From Eumeta japonica (taxonomy: Eukaryota > Arthropoda > Insecta > Lepidoptera > Psychidae), in NCBI GenBank assembly GCA_005406025.1, contig BGZK01001244.1:62001-126000 (forward strand): a DNA stretch of 64,000 nucleotides. Reading direction: 5' to 3'. Below the pieces are notes generated by a model that saw only the letters and a program-made list of their open reading frames with translations, made no database searches and was not told the origin of the DNA. Made by a program: the position numbers and the translations under genes. This document shows positions 1 to 13,200 of the stretch, in pieces (position 1 is the stretch's first letter; each line of letters starts with the position of its first letter).

Positions 1-3000
1 GTAGAACCTACTAAAAGTATAGACATGGGACTGGGACCATTCGATGCGGAATGATTTGTAGATGGTTCTAGGCTACTCATTTTTCGAATTCTGTAAGTCT
101 TTCATCATTTTATTTATAATAAACATTACCCAGCGAAGCGGGCGGGACAGTTAGTATATATATATATATATATATATATCTGTATGTAAGTGAGAATAAG
201 ATATATACATAAACTATGCAAGCAAAAAAACAAGGTTATTCCCGCTACCTTTAAAGCATTGAAGAACACTTCAATCTGATTTGTTTATAATACAGCCTAT
301 GTCTAATAATTGTGATATAAAATAAGGAGTGTATTTTACTGTACATAAAACTTATATTTATCTGAGTATACCAAACCTGGGACATAATTTTTAAATGTAA
401 TTAAATTTGTACGTAATGGCCACTTACAAACATCACTTATGAGAATTACATTCACATTTTTTCTTTAAAATTATTTAAATATTATGTTGAAATATTCAGC
501 AATTTTTGTCAAATTAATGATCAAGTTATTGAGAAACATAAAGAAGTACATATTATCAAGGACAAAATCTCATATTTCACAAAACACTCGCCTGAATAAA
601 AGATTACCAACAAAAAAATGTTTGATACCCCAATTTTATAAATGAGAGATAGCCATGAATTTTTCTAAAATGCACACAAATTATTATAATAACAATACAC
701 AATAGCAAGGTGGTGCAGATTGTTATACTTGGGTAAACAGGTAAGCAAACACAGATAACAAAATTACAGGTATTCATTTTTTAACATTAGAGAACACAAC
801 ATAAAAGAAGAGTTAATTGTATTTCAAAATGAATACCAGAAACATAAATTGGCTTTGTAATTGCAAAATAGAATTTAGGGTGTTGAAAATTAGTTATATA
901 GGTGTTGATACCAGGCAATTTTCTACTATGTTCACTACCACATTTACCATTTTTTTTTAATTTGTACTATAATAAATGCACATGCAAGAAAATAAAAATT
1001 CTAAAATGCTAGAGGACCCGATAGTCATTGTCCTGCCTGAATATTGGCTTGCCCACTATTGGCAGGTTCAGCAAACTTTTTTTTGATAAGCTATATACTA
1101 AATGACATTTCATATCATCATTGTATGATTTGCTGTTGCTTCAAGTAGAATTTTAAAAATTGAGAGCAACCTCTTTATAGTCATTGGAAAATCTTCTATT
1201 TCATGTCTATCAAAACATAGCTGATAGAAACTGAAATGTCAAAACAATGCCAAGCTATGACACAAGTGACGTGCATATATTAATGCATACATCACCACTT
1301 CGGTGCATAAATACAACTACCAATTATTCTTAGAAGGTCAAATATTTATGATGTTCTCAGATACTCATTTCAAAAAAATATTAGGGGTGGTGTGGGTGAA
1401 ATTTTGGGGTTATACATTCCGATAGAAGAAAAATCGTTAGAAAAATTTTAAAAATCCAAGAATCCGATCGCAGTATTGCCTACCAGGTGTAATTGTAAAT
1501 CTAAACCATCCAGGGCCCTACTCAAAAACACAAAAAAATCATCATAACGAGTCCAGCAGTTACGCAGTTCAATGGTAAACACAGGTATTAAAGAATTATA
1601 AATATGAAATGTTTAATGTAAATAATTGAAGTTTCTATAATTCCTTTAATAATGTATATTTTTAATTACATTTTTAGTTAAAACTAAATGGGATTAAACA
1701 TGTTTATTTGCCCAGATACATATACTTAATTATACAATCAATTATTTTAATAACATACACATTTTCTTTCAATCCTTCAACTTTACCCACAAAATAAGAA
1801 CAAATTAAATAACCGACTAGGTAGGAATAAAGACTGAAACGCACAGGTTGGGTTAATTTATAGCAATCATAATTTGTATAAATAACTCGATTTTGTTTAA
1901 ATGATTCAATATATTCCATGTGGAGCGTAAACTAAAATAGTTAATTTTTATTGAGACCTTAATTATGACTACTGAAATACTTATTTTTAGCTATACCTAA
2001 TTTTTTATAAAGATACAAATAGGAATATTCCTAGTACATGTTACATATATGGCGTTTCTAAATCATCCAGCCGAAAATATTTAAGATATAAATAATAAAG
2101 GGCAGAATTAAGTAAGACAATGTACACATTTTTTCTTTATGACAGATTGATAAGCTCTAAAATTGCATGCTTATAAAAAATCGAAATCAAAAACTACAGA
2201 GATACAAGTATGCAATAAAGTTGATAAGTTAAATACAATATAATGATAGCTATATTACTTAAAATTTTAAAGAACCATTCAATTTTCTAGTCCCAATAAC
2301 TATAACAGTAATAGTAACTGTAAAGGTTGTTCATTCAATTTCATTCATTCTTTATCATCATACATACAATCAAATACAGATTTTTAATTCAAATTATAAC
2401 ATGAACCAAATTTGTAATGACAATATTAAGCTCTAAGTAATTTTAGCAGATGATTCACAGAAATAATAATCTCAATAATTATGTTTTTCCATCACCTCGC
2501 TGCGTAGCTATAATTTCTCACAGTTTTTTTTTTTAATTCAGACATAAAGCTTTAATTTAAAACCATTCACGGCAAACTAGTACAAATCGTGAGCAGAAAA
2601 ACTACAATTAAAATTTCATTATAGTGCATTATTAGTAAAATTAATTTTAATGTAAAAATATACCTATACAAAACAAATCTAGTGAGAAAATAAAAAATCA
2701 AATATATCTTTATTTTTTTTTTAAACAAGAATTTGTTTTATAATTTCCCTTTGATAATAGGCAATGTACTTTTGAATTAAATCTAAAACTATGAAAAACA
2801 AAAGTATTATGTTGTATATTATTGTTTTATAAATTAATATTAGTTAATGCCTCAATACTAATAGATTAAGTAAATTTTTATTAGAAATTAACAAAAATTG
2901 TACAAACAATTTATCATTTTGTACTACCTAACTTTCATTTATGCTGGTAAATTTAAATTCATGATAATCATTGAGTTAGTGAAATCATTTAACAGTACAA

Positions 3001-3600
3001 AGTTCAAAGTAAGCTATTAATTCAGATCAATGACATATCTATATTTTGAGTTGGCATTTCAAATGCATGCCCTTTTCACTTTCTATATGATACCAGATGA
3101 TATTTTTAGATGCATTACAAGTAATGTAAGATTGAATTAGTTATATGCAAAAAATGTTTTATATGCATAACAGCACATTAATAAATACATATTAATGCAA
3201 AATTTAAATGAAACAAGAAATATTTTCAGTTTAAATTTTTGCTAAACTAAAAATTTTTAAATACTAATTATTTTTAAAATGTAAAACTGAAGAACATGTA
3301 GATAAAAATTGAACAAATGAATTACTTATATTTTTTGCTTTATAAACAAAAAATAAAAATAACATATTCTATATAAATAAAGTAGGTACTCTATAATAGG
3401 TACTCTAATAATTAAAAAGCATGCATTATAAAATAAAAATATTCATTACTCAATATATAATATTAAATAGATTTTAAGACCTTATAAACACATAGTAGCA
3501 AATTATTGCATAATTCTGTCCTGGTTACAGTTTTTTGCCTGAATAAAGCAATTTTAGAGAGCGCATTCAAAATTAAACAAAAATATTTATGTAAAGAAAT
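1..3600. other. AT-rich spacer with old repeat ends
   Basis: At 115-155 TAATAAACATTACCCAGCGA then AGCGGGCGGG and CAGTTAGTA is a familiar lepidopteran retroelement 3' end, followed by (TA)n. At about 1385-1560 GGGGTTATACATTCCGATAG, CTAAACCATCCAGGGCCC and CATCATAACGAGTCCAGCAG are another retroelement tail. The rest shows nothing. Confidence 0.5.
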
Positions 3601-3618
3601 AAATACAAATTATCTTAC

Positions 3619-3800
3619 CTGATTATTAACACCTGATATGTTTACACCACTCACGAGATAGGCATTTAGGAAGTGTTCGGAGGTTAATTAATTTGACTTC
3701 TTGGCAAGATGCCTTGCAATTAATACTGCAAGTGTAATGTATTCCTGTACACCACACGAAATTGAAATAGCAACATAGCAGTATTGAATACCTACATACT
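3619..3800 (-). other. Possible noncoding exon ending at a strong donor
   Basis: On the minus strand the sequence TTAATAATCAG|GTAAGATAA has a consensus splice donor (exon end 3619). The preceding 180 bp are less AT-rich than surroundings but hold stops in all frames. Could be a 5' UTR exon of a gene lying to the left of the window. Confidence 0.25.
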
Positions 3801-3809
3801 GTCTCTCCT

Positions 3810-6700
3810 ACTTCTACGAAAACTAAAAAAAAACCCCATCCATCATTGTAAACGTCAATGATGATATGTCAGTCGGATATTCAATCGCAATATGGGTTGC
3901 CAATAAAAAATTTTTTTCCTCGTACAGAAACAGCCGAAAACATTTGCATTTTGGCTTTCAAACTTCATATATACTATACACATCAAGCTTTTAAAATATT
4001 ATAAAACCAAAAAAAGGGATATCAAGTGATTTCAAATTTAGATGATTTTTTTTAACCTGAGAAAAGGTACACCGTCACAACATGTTCGCTATTCCCTGTA
4101 ATCCACAAATTCTTTACTTTTCGATTAGTAACGTAACGCGTATTTTTTACAAAATACTCCAAAAAGATTAATTCTTTCATCGATTTTTTTTTTTTGTAGT
4201 TTCAATTCTATTGTTGATTTTATTAAACAAATAAAACCAAAATATTGCAAAAACAAAAAAATGCAGGCATTAAAAATTAAATACTCACTACGTACATTTT
4301 TTAAAAATTAATTCTATTTGTCTTTGATTAGATTCTCAATGCACGATTATCAATATTACGTCAATTGTTACATGATTGAAACTCATTAAAATGAATATTG
4401 ATGTTAACGAGAGAAACAGTCCATTTGAAAATGATTTTTTTTAATACACCATAAATTACGACCAAACTTTTACTAAACCTAACTTGTTTTTATAAGTGCG
4501 GACGCCCCAAATTTTCTTTTCACTGAATTTACGCCGGACATGACTTATATTTAAGCCAAAAAGTAATGCATAGAATACAAGAAATATATTTATTATTTTA
4601 TCTTTATTGCTTTTCGGGCGGAAAAGTATCATTGTTTTTATTACTTTTTTAGTTCTGGACATGGAGCGTTAGACATTTACCTCAGTGCTACGCTGTGTAA
4701 TAAAACTCGAGGCTCTAATATTTATGATAATGTTTGTACCATTTTTGCGGAGATCGGAAATATAACATACGCATGCGTCACTATTAAAATAAGAAAAATC
4801 TTCATTCAAAAAAGGTCCGCGAACGTAAGGAAAATGTAAAACGCCCTTATGCTAAAAAATGCTTCCTGCATAAAAAAAATTGTAGTGTTTGTACGCGTGC
4901 GAAAAGTCGTATTTCGTTGGCGTGATCAAAGAATCATTTTTTATTACATGTAAATAATTACAATAAATGAATAAAAGGATTACAGTGGCATAGTCAGTAC
5001 GGTTGGTGAAGTTTAAATTAAATTTTAAAAATTAAGTAAACTAATATTTATTTTTAAAAGAAGAATAACTTCGAAAATCATCTTTTAAAACTGCTTATGT
5101 CAAAACCCTGTATATAATTTTACTAACCTAATTGGACCCTCAAACCTTGTATAGTTGACCACAAATCTCGATTGGGACGAGAAACCTCACATTGTTGGTA
5201 ACACTAAATCGTATGAGGTTGACAATAAAAATAAGTGATGTTCCATTTCATAAATGCTGTGATTTTTATTATATATCATTATCATGTGAAACAAAATTTT
5301 TAATATTGATTCAACTTAAATCGAGATATTACATATGTGTCTCATCATATTTTATGACCAATTTGAAGAACACAAAAAAGGAATTTACACTTGAACATAA
5401 AAACAGACGATTTTATTGATAAGGATGTATTGTGAAAAGTTTTTACTTATTTTAATTTAACACTAAATTTGAATAAATTTTAAGTATGCATACCTATAAC
5501 TTATTTTTATTCAATTATACTGCAAAGTTCAGAGCAATCTAAATAAGTAACCAACGACAATGTATTTACTATGAACATAAAAGTCAAGAGACATACCTAC
5601 ATTGAAATAATATTCTCAAAAAGTGTATAAAAAAGGGATATTGAACATGAATGGTATTTGTCTTGTTACTTTTTATCCTTTCCGTAAGTTTGTTTCCATA
5701 TTCATCATTTGTGTGAATATGGTGTGACTTTTGCCTATGTATTTATCTACTTTAAAATTATATATAATTGTCGCAGAATTAATGTATTTGGTTTTCATAT
5801 ATTTGTTTAATAATGTCGTTTAATTAATTTAGGTACAATGCTATTTTTGCTGCATTTGTTAGAAATAATCATGAGATAGTACTGTAAGAAGAAGATACCT
5901 GTTTATCACCTATTTAATGTTTACTTAAATACGTCCATGTGTACAATACTATTCCGAAAATAGAGAATTGATTTACTGAAAATAACTGATTCTTCAATGA
6001 AATGAAAACAAAATATATTAGATCCCATTTCCGAATGTAAGATATGATTCGGTGCCATTTTGATAAGAAAAGAATTGTAGTTCATTAATACTACTGAAGT
6101 CTTGGGCATTACTCCTAAATGAAAATCTTCAGTAAGAACCTCATGACAGCCGATTGACAAAAAGACTTAGGTCCGCTTCTCGAAATATGAATTTTATCAT
6201 ATATATAAAACGCTAAATTGGTGTATTGTGTCTGTTTCGACAGCCATATGTTGATCTACTCTAAAACCAAAAGATAAATATTCATAGAATTTTCATATTA
6301 TAGCAGCAGACCATTCGAGTGACTTAAAAGATCAGACCCCGTTTATAATTTACAGAAGTTGTAATGTAAAAGAAGATTTAGAAATGTTTAAAAGGAATGG
6401 TGAACGACAACTCGATATTATGAATAAAAATGAACTATGTTTTCATTTTTGTCCATTTTACGAAGTCATGACTTTATATAACTTCCCTGTGTATACACAT
6501 TAAATATAGTTTTCTTGTAGATATACAAGATTTACAAATCTTAAGTTCATAAAGTATTACACAAATTTATTTACTAAAATATGCATAATCAATATCAATA
6601 TTAGTTTTTTAATTTTGAAATTAGTGTTAGGTATAAGATGGATCTTAGTGTTGGGGAAAAACCAAAATTAATAAAGAGAATAAAAAAATATATGAATTTA
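3810..6700. other. AT-rich spacer
   Basis: Nothing gene-like with support. 4885-5010 (GTACGCGTGCGAAAAGTCGT, then AATAAATGAATAAAAGGATT) is a diverged copy of the region at 25.69-25.82 kb. Confidence 0.4.
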
Positions 6701-6804
6701 ATTTATTTTATATAAAACTAATACTGGTACAAAAGTCGTCTTATCCTAAATAATCTATAATAATTGTAATTTAATTACACGTAATTTCCATTGATAGATT
6801 TTCG

Positions 6805-6810
6805 TTTATT
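6805..6810 (-). terminator. Candidate poly(A) signal AATAAA of the resilin-like gene
   Basis: The first canonical AATAAA on the minus strand after the stop codon is at 6810-6805, giving a 3' UTR of about 300 nt. Another lies at 6707-6702. The region is very AT-rich, so neither is certain. Confidence 0.4.
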
Positions 6811-7088
6811 AAACAACATATTGGTAACTGTTATTGGTAACTCTCGTAATTAATTGAAGAACGTAATAAACGAAGAAAGTTAGTTTCCTTGTTCGAATAG
6901 ATCCTCAAATGAATATACTTATTTAAATGTAATTTAAATCAATAACAAAGTGAAACAATGAAGTAAATAATACTTATTTACAATATTTACAAAAACGCTG
7001 CCATTTCATTGGAATCAAAAATCGATTTACATAACATACACTTGTACTCTTTTAGAACAAGAATCAAGTTTCAGTGGGATCCATGTTG

Positions 7089-7207
7089 TTAGTGATATCC
7101 AGGCGGACCGTAATTTGTCGATGGTCTGCTGAATCCTTGATTTCCAGTTCCATGGAAACCGGTCAAAGATCCGCTAAAGTCCGAAGGAGCATTGTAGTTG
7201 TACGTGT
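7089..7207 (-). CDS. Exon 5: terminal Tyr/Gly/Pro-rich tail and stop
   Basis: The acceptor TGTTTCAG lies before 7207; two bases complete an Asn codon begun in exon 4. The exon encodes TYNYNAPSDFSG, then a Gly/Phe/Ser-rich stretch and STNYGPPGYH followed by TAA at 7091-7089. Alternating Tyr, Gly and Pro match the C-terminal regions of resilin-like cuticle proteins. It has a balanced base composition unlike the AT-rich DNA on both sides. Confidence 0.9.
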
Positions 7208-10200
7208 CTGAAACATTTTGGAGAATGTAAGAGTGTAAGAAGTGGCTTAATTTATAAATCCTTCATCAAAAATATTTCTCTGTGAAGTTGTAAAAGGGAT
7301 TAAATCTGTAGTGCGAAGTAAACATTAATATGTGATTAATAAGAACCTAATCGTAATAAAATTATAAATGCGAAAGTCCATTTGTTTTTCTGTGTCTCAT
7401 TCACGCCTCAACCGGACGTCCGTTTGCTATACGAGTTAAGGACTGCTGATGGCTTAATTACTAATGGGTTGGCAACGTTCAGGATTCGAACCTGGTACTT
7501 TCTGGCTTACGTCTGTGTTTGATCATTCCTCCAGAACAGCAATTTTTAAGTACGGACATAAACATATATACTGTACGTAAATGAACAGCACCGCGTCACT
7601 TGCCTCCGTAATAGAACATAATATTCTTATGTAGTGTGTATTAGTACTTTTTGAAAAGGTATTCTCCTTCATAAAATACGACATAATTTAATAGGAAAAA
7701 TAAATGGAGCAGCCTTTGTCATCAATGCCACCTGATTGCGCACGCGCTTTGATAACAATGTAATTAAGCTGTGAGCTTGTTCATGGCTTAAAAGCCATGA
7801 ACCGTCTGGAAAATCACAGCGAAAATGCAACTTAAATACTAAGGTTCACGTTATTTGCGCCAGTATCCTATCCACATTGAGCGTACATTAACACCATATC
7901 CAAATACATTCTCACTGGCGCAAATAAACTCACCATTCACGTTACGTCGTGAGATTTTTCGTAAACGAAATGCGGGGACCTCTTAACAAATTACCCAGAT
8001 CGGTTTATTAATAATGAACAAGGGTTATGAATTTTTCTGTTCGTGTGTATTGTTACATTTATTGTGCTTATTGTAATGAGAATATGATATTCTGTAACGA
8101 GAAAAAGTTGCGCAGTGCTTTTTATTTACATACTGTAAATAAAAAAACGATATTTATATTAAAAACAATATTTAAAAAATATACTTTGAGGTGGTCCATA
8201 GGAATCACTTGGTCTCGCGTTTGAGTACTCAGGGTACTTGGCTTCACCCTCATACCGGACATCCGCGTGGAACCCAGTACGCCAGTCGGCGTGGTAATTC
8301 ACTGGAATATTAATTTCATTTATTATTTCATAATTATTATTCTATTATTTCATAATTTCATATTTATATGTAACAAATTATATAGTCACAGCAAATAAAT
8401 ATTATTAAAAGTTTTATACATAATCCAGAAGTTAATTATATCGGTAAATTAGTCTCAAAAACTATAGAAGGAAAAACAAATATAAAACATTTCAATAAAG
8501 TGGCAGGAAGCAGAATTTCATTTCATCGGAATATTTTATTTTTTGGAAAAAAAAGATTTGTTAAAAGTATAGATTTAGCAAAACATCAAAAAAACTGACT
8601 ATATGCTCCATCGTCGAAAAAAGAGCAACAAGTTCTTAATAATTCCCTTTTGAGATATATCCTGACATAATCCTTTTCATTTCATGTTGTTTCGTTCTTA
8701 ATTTTTGTTCTTATTTCTTATTAACTACTTTTTTTAATGATGTACGGACTCGCACTTGGCTGATTTTACATTTAACCTATTTCAAATAAAACTGTCGTAT
8801 TGATTTTACAATATTTTGAATACTACTAGTGTGTCCATTATAGACATCTTTGAGAAAAAAAATATTTTTTTTTTTAAATTATAACCCGACTACTAGACAT
8901 GCATAAATAATCTGGCATGGATAAACGATCACTTAAATCCTTTAAGTGCGTTGTACAACTTCGGATTGGGAATCGATCAATTGGCGCAAATAAAGATTTC
9001 CCATATATAGTATGGTTTGTTTGTACGTACAAATTCTGACAATAAATTACAGAGTATTGGCCTTAAACAGGTACCGATCGGCTTAATAGCGAAGCGTAGA
9101 CTTAACTGCGCAACTTAAATATTATTTAACTTCGCATATGAAAAGGATAGATCCAAAACCGTCTTAGGCTATGCAGGAGTCCTGGGGCACACGCAGACTG
9201 GGTCCTCGGCCACACAAATCGGGGCCCTTAAGCACAAAGCCGGGGCCCTCGGGGCCACAGAACTTTGACCTTTGGGTACCCAAGAGTTTGAGACCCTTTT
9301 AGAAAGTCAAATAACAGGCAAAATATAATGTAATTTTACGTGCGAGTTAAACAACGGTTTCGGTATTCTAGGGTCTCCGTGGAACCGGGGGCCCTGCGCC
9401 TGCGCCTCGAATGCCTTTACGGAAGAGACGGAACTGGGCACACTGTCATTTGACAACGGTCAATGCTCCGTAGCGGGATAAAAATCGGATACACTCTAAG
9501 ACTATTTTTCGGAGAAGCGATAATTTTGCATCAGTTATAATGCACTTAATATAAAGCGCTTGTAGGTCTTACCGATCTGCACTCTGCCGTCGGGTAGATG
9601 CACCCTGTACTCCCCCCGCACGGTGTTGCCATCAGACACTTCCTTCCTGTCGTAGTCGTTGCCAGAGAGGGCGTCTTTCACGGAGTAACCGAACTCGTAG
9701 GATTTGGGCTGAGAAAAAAAAACGCTTAACTAGAACCTAACGTAACACGGTGCCAAAATAATTAAACAACTGTCAACCCTCTCGTTTGGTGCACGTATGT
9801 GCGTCTGGGACCCAAGCAAGGGCATGTAACGTAGATAAATGTATTTTAGAGACGAGGGGATAAAGTTCGGAGTATACATGTAGTGTATAAGCCGCTACTT
9901 AGTTTGGTAGTTAAATAACAAAAATAAATGTTTCTAGGGAGGACAGTCGGTACATGTGACGGAAGCTAAAAAAAAATTTTTCAGCAAACATCAACGTGTG
10001 GCACGGCACATATTTCGACAGTTCTTTTGAAAACATTTTAAAGTTTTCGAAGCGATTAACAATTATTCAAAAAATTGTTAATTTTCGGAAATAATCGCTC
10101 CGAATATGCAGACATTGTGTGCCTCCCCCCAACCCATTATTTAAAACGGATATTTAAAAAATATAAAAAATATTACGAAGACAACGCTTAATAAATACTT

Positions 10201-13200
10201 TAAATGAAAATTATTTTGAAAATTGTAAGATATGCCGTTTTCGAGTTAGTATTGAAAAACTGCGCTTCTCAACAAAAGGACGTAAATTCCATAAAGACAC
10301 CTCTTTTTGGTCCTTTTTAGTTTATAGTATTTTTGAGAGTCGTACTCGACATACCTACTTGTTTCTCTAGTTATAGGTGACTAAAATGCATATACAACGT
10401 AGATTTTTTAACTGTACTGCATTTCTTTGTAGTAACGGCTTCGGAACCCTACAGTGATCATGGTCCGATATGCTCTTGACCGGTATTTTTTAGTTGCCAC
10501 AAATAACGGTTAGATTAAAAAAAAATTATAATAGGTATTCAACGTACGGAACCCTCTCCACGTAAGTTAAATTTGCACTAGTCCGGTTTTTTTTAATAGA
10601 TGACATGTTCTATCATTTCGTTTATGGCTCTAATTCGTGACATTATGATCGGTTAATGCCATCAACTATTCTGCCTATGCATATATTCACATTGTAGTGA
10701 ATTGTATTTTGAACACGTCGCAAATTCAATGAAAACGGGTGCGACAGTTGTCTAGATGCATTGGTATACGTTAATATATTTTAATTCAGTACAATGGTGG
10801 CTAGGTTCAGCTGCATAGTGTGCCTTTTGACACATGGGTAGTCACTTAACTGGGACTAAGTCAGACACCCATCTGATTCTCAATCTTATCATATCTTATT
10901 TAACTCCAATAAAGACCAAGTAACAATTGGTCGATGGGTCAATATGTTTATCCAATTACCGTTTATTAAATATAGCATATTACCGCATGCATCGGCTATG
11001 ATATAACTAAGGCGAGATGAAAATTAAAGTGCACCGGTGTGTGTGCAGTGTGCATATGGTGCAAGACAGAATGTATTGCCAGTATCGCGGCATGGAAATA
11101 TGAATAGCGAAAATCCACTTATTTGCTATTATTTGAAATTGAATTCCCATGGAATCAGAGCGTAATGTGATTAAATGCGTTTACTTTTTCTACATATTTT
11201 ATCCAAAGCTTTTGTGCATTTAAACAGCGAAATGTTTTATGCTATTTAAGAGTAAAATGTATAAAGTGAGTTTTCATTTTTAAATCGGTTTAATCCGGGC
11301 ACTGCACGCCTAATCATAATTTGTTGCATGTATATAATACGAAATTACACATAGCACTTGTGATTTTACAAAAGTAATCCGAGACGCGATTCGTTCATGA
11401 CTGACGCCATGTTCGAACAGGGCTATAACGTATGAGTGAATGGTATCACTTATCTATATCACTTGTCTTTCCCTTTTATGTTATCAATCAAGCCTCTTCC
11501 ATCATCTCCTTTCATACCGACTTTTAACAAAAAGTCACCCTTAAAATTAATTTTGCATTACACGTCATCCTTTCAACGGTTTCTAGCTCTAACACCCTAT
11601 AAAAGGTGGACGTGGAACGCAAATTTTATTTTAAATCAGTCTGTATATTTTTAATCTACACTATTTGCTCACCACTTCATTATCGTGACCATGATTATGA
11701 CCATTGTCGTAGTTGTCATATCCTGAACCGCCATGGGAACCGAATCCCGCGTTCGGTGCGCCGTATCCTGTACTAGGTGTCCCGTATCCCGTACTAGGTG
11801 TCCCGTATCCCGTACTAGGTGCCCCAAAGCCCCGATTCTGCGCATTGGATCCAGGACTGTGACTGTGAGAAGAACTCGATCTGGGAGCTTGGTAATTGTA
11901 TCCGAAGTTGTGGACCGGCGGCTCGCATCTCGTCAGAGTCGCCAGCAAAATTAACGGAACAACCTGGAAACAATTATTGACATCTATCGAATTAAATGAG
12001 GCGATATCATTGCGAATTAAACTTTTTTGTCACTAAAAATCAATTATTGTAAAAAAAAAATAACTCATTAATTACTTTCCTATTTAGTTCGTTTTATTTT
12101 TTTATAAGATCAAAAATTCTGTCAAACGCGAAGCGACCTTGGATGTTTAGTGTTCCGTACACTAAAAACTTCAGTTCTTATTTACAAAAACAAACACCAA
12201 TTTTAATATTACTCTCGCTATTTCTTACAAAAATTCCTATATTACAAAAATGCATACGCAAACGTGTATTTTTTTTTAATATTCGACAATCGAAATCAAT
12301 ATACCTCGATCATTTTCGGAGGTATTACTGTAATAGGTAAAAAATATTACCGAGTTGCGTCTGAGTATTCCGACATCTACTGAAGCTTCCGATCTTCATT
12401 ACATAGGCTACATGAGTAATATGTTTACGTGATTTCTTAAATATCGGTAGAAACTCATAAAAGCAGAATCAACATACAAACAAAACACTCATTGTCTCGT
12501 CCATCTCATATACCAATTTTGTCGTGTTGTTAAAATCTGCAACGCCATCCGTTACACTTTCGTCTGGCTACAAGGTATAATGATGATCATCGACGTTTAC
12601 TACAAAGACTACTACTAGGGTAGCTCTAACTAAATCAACATAATATCACATTTAAAATAACAATTTTTCAGATAGTGTTAACCCTCGAAATAAATGATTG
12701 ACGATTCGTATCTAATGTATCGATTCGTAATTCGGTTAAGAGTTGTTTAATTTAATCCTATTCATTGAGGTAATATGTACGTAAACGTACATATTACCTC
12801 AATGATCCTATTATCAAAATAATATCAGCCTAATGCCATTTCTCGTGCGCAAGGGTCGTCCGGCTGTATCTAAATAGACTTATCATAGTATTTATTTTCA
12901 ATACACACTGTGTTTAAACATCTAGAGATCTCGTCAAGAGAACAAACAAACCTAAAAAAAATACGAAGTCTCTAAAAAGTACTTATGTGAATAAAAAAAT
13001 TTCGAATGTCTTTAATACATAAACATACAGAGACTTTATATGCGATACATTTTTACGATGATGTAGTTGAATCAGTAGTTATGTACTTAATTTACATTGT
13101 ATATGAATATTACTGTTGTTTCCGACGCCTAATTAAAACTGAAAACAAAGCCGGTTAAGTGCGACACGGTGCGGTTAGTATTCCGTACTACAATTTCTTA

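Noticed and set aside
11598..11605. TATAAAAG on the plus strand beside exon 2
   Set aside because: The nearest initiator-like CAGT is about 40 bp away, too far, and it lies in the intron of an opposite-strand gene.
11733..11954. Plus-strand frame with Arg/Cys/Pro repeats
   Set aside because: Antisense shadow of exon 2 of the cuticle gene; the periodicity comes from the 21-bp repeat.
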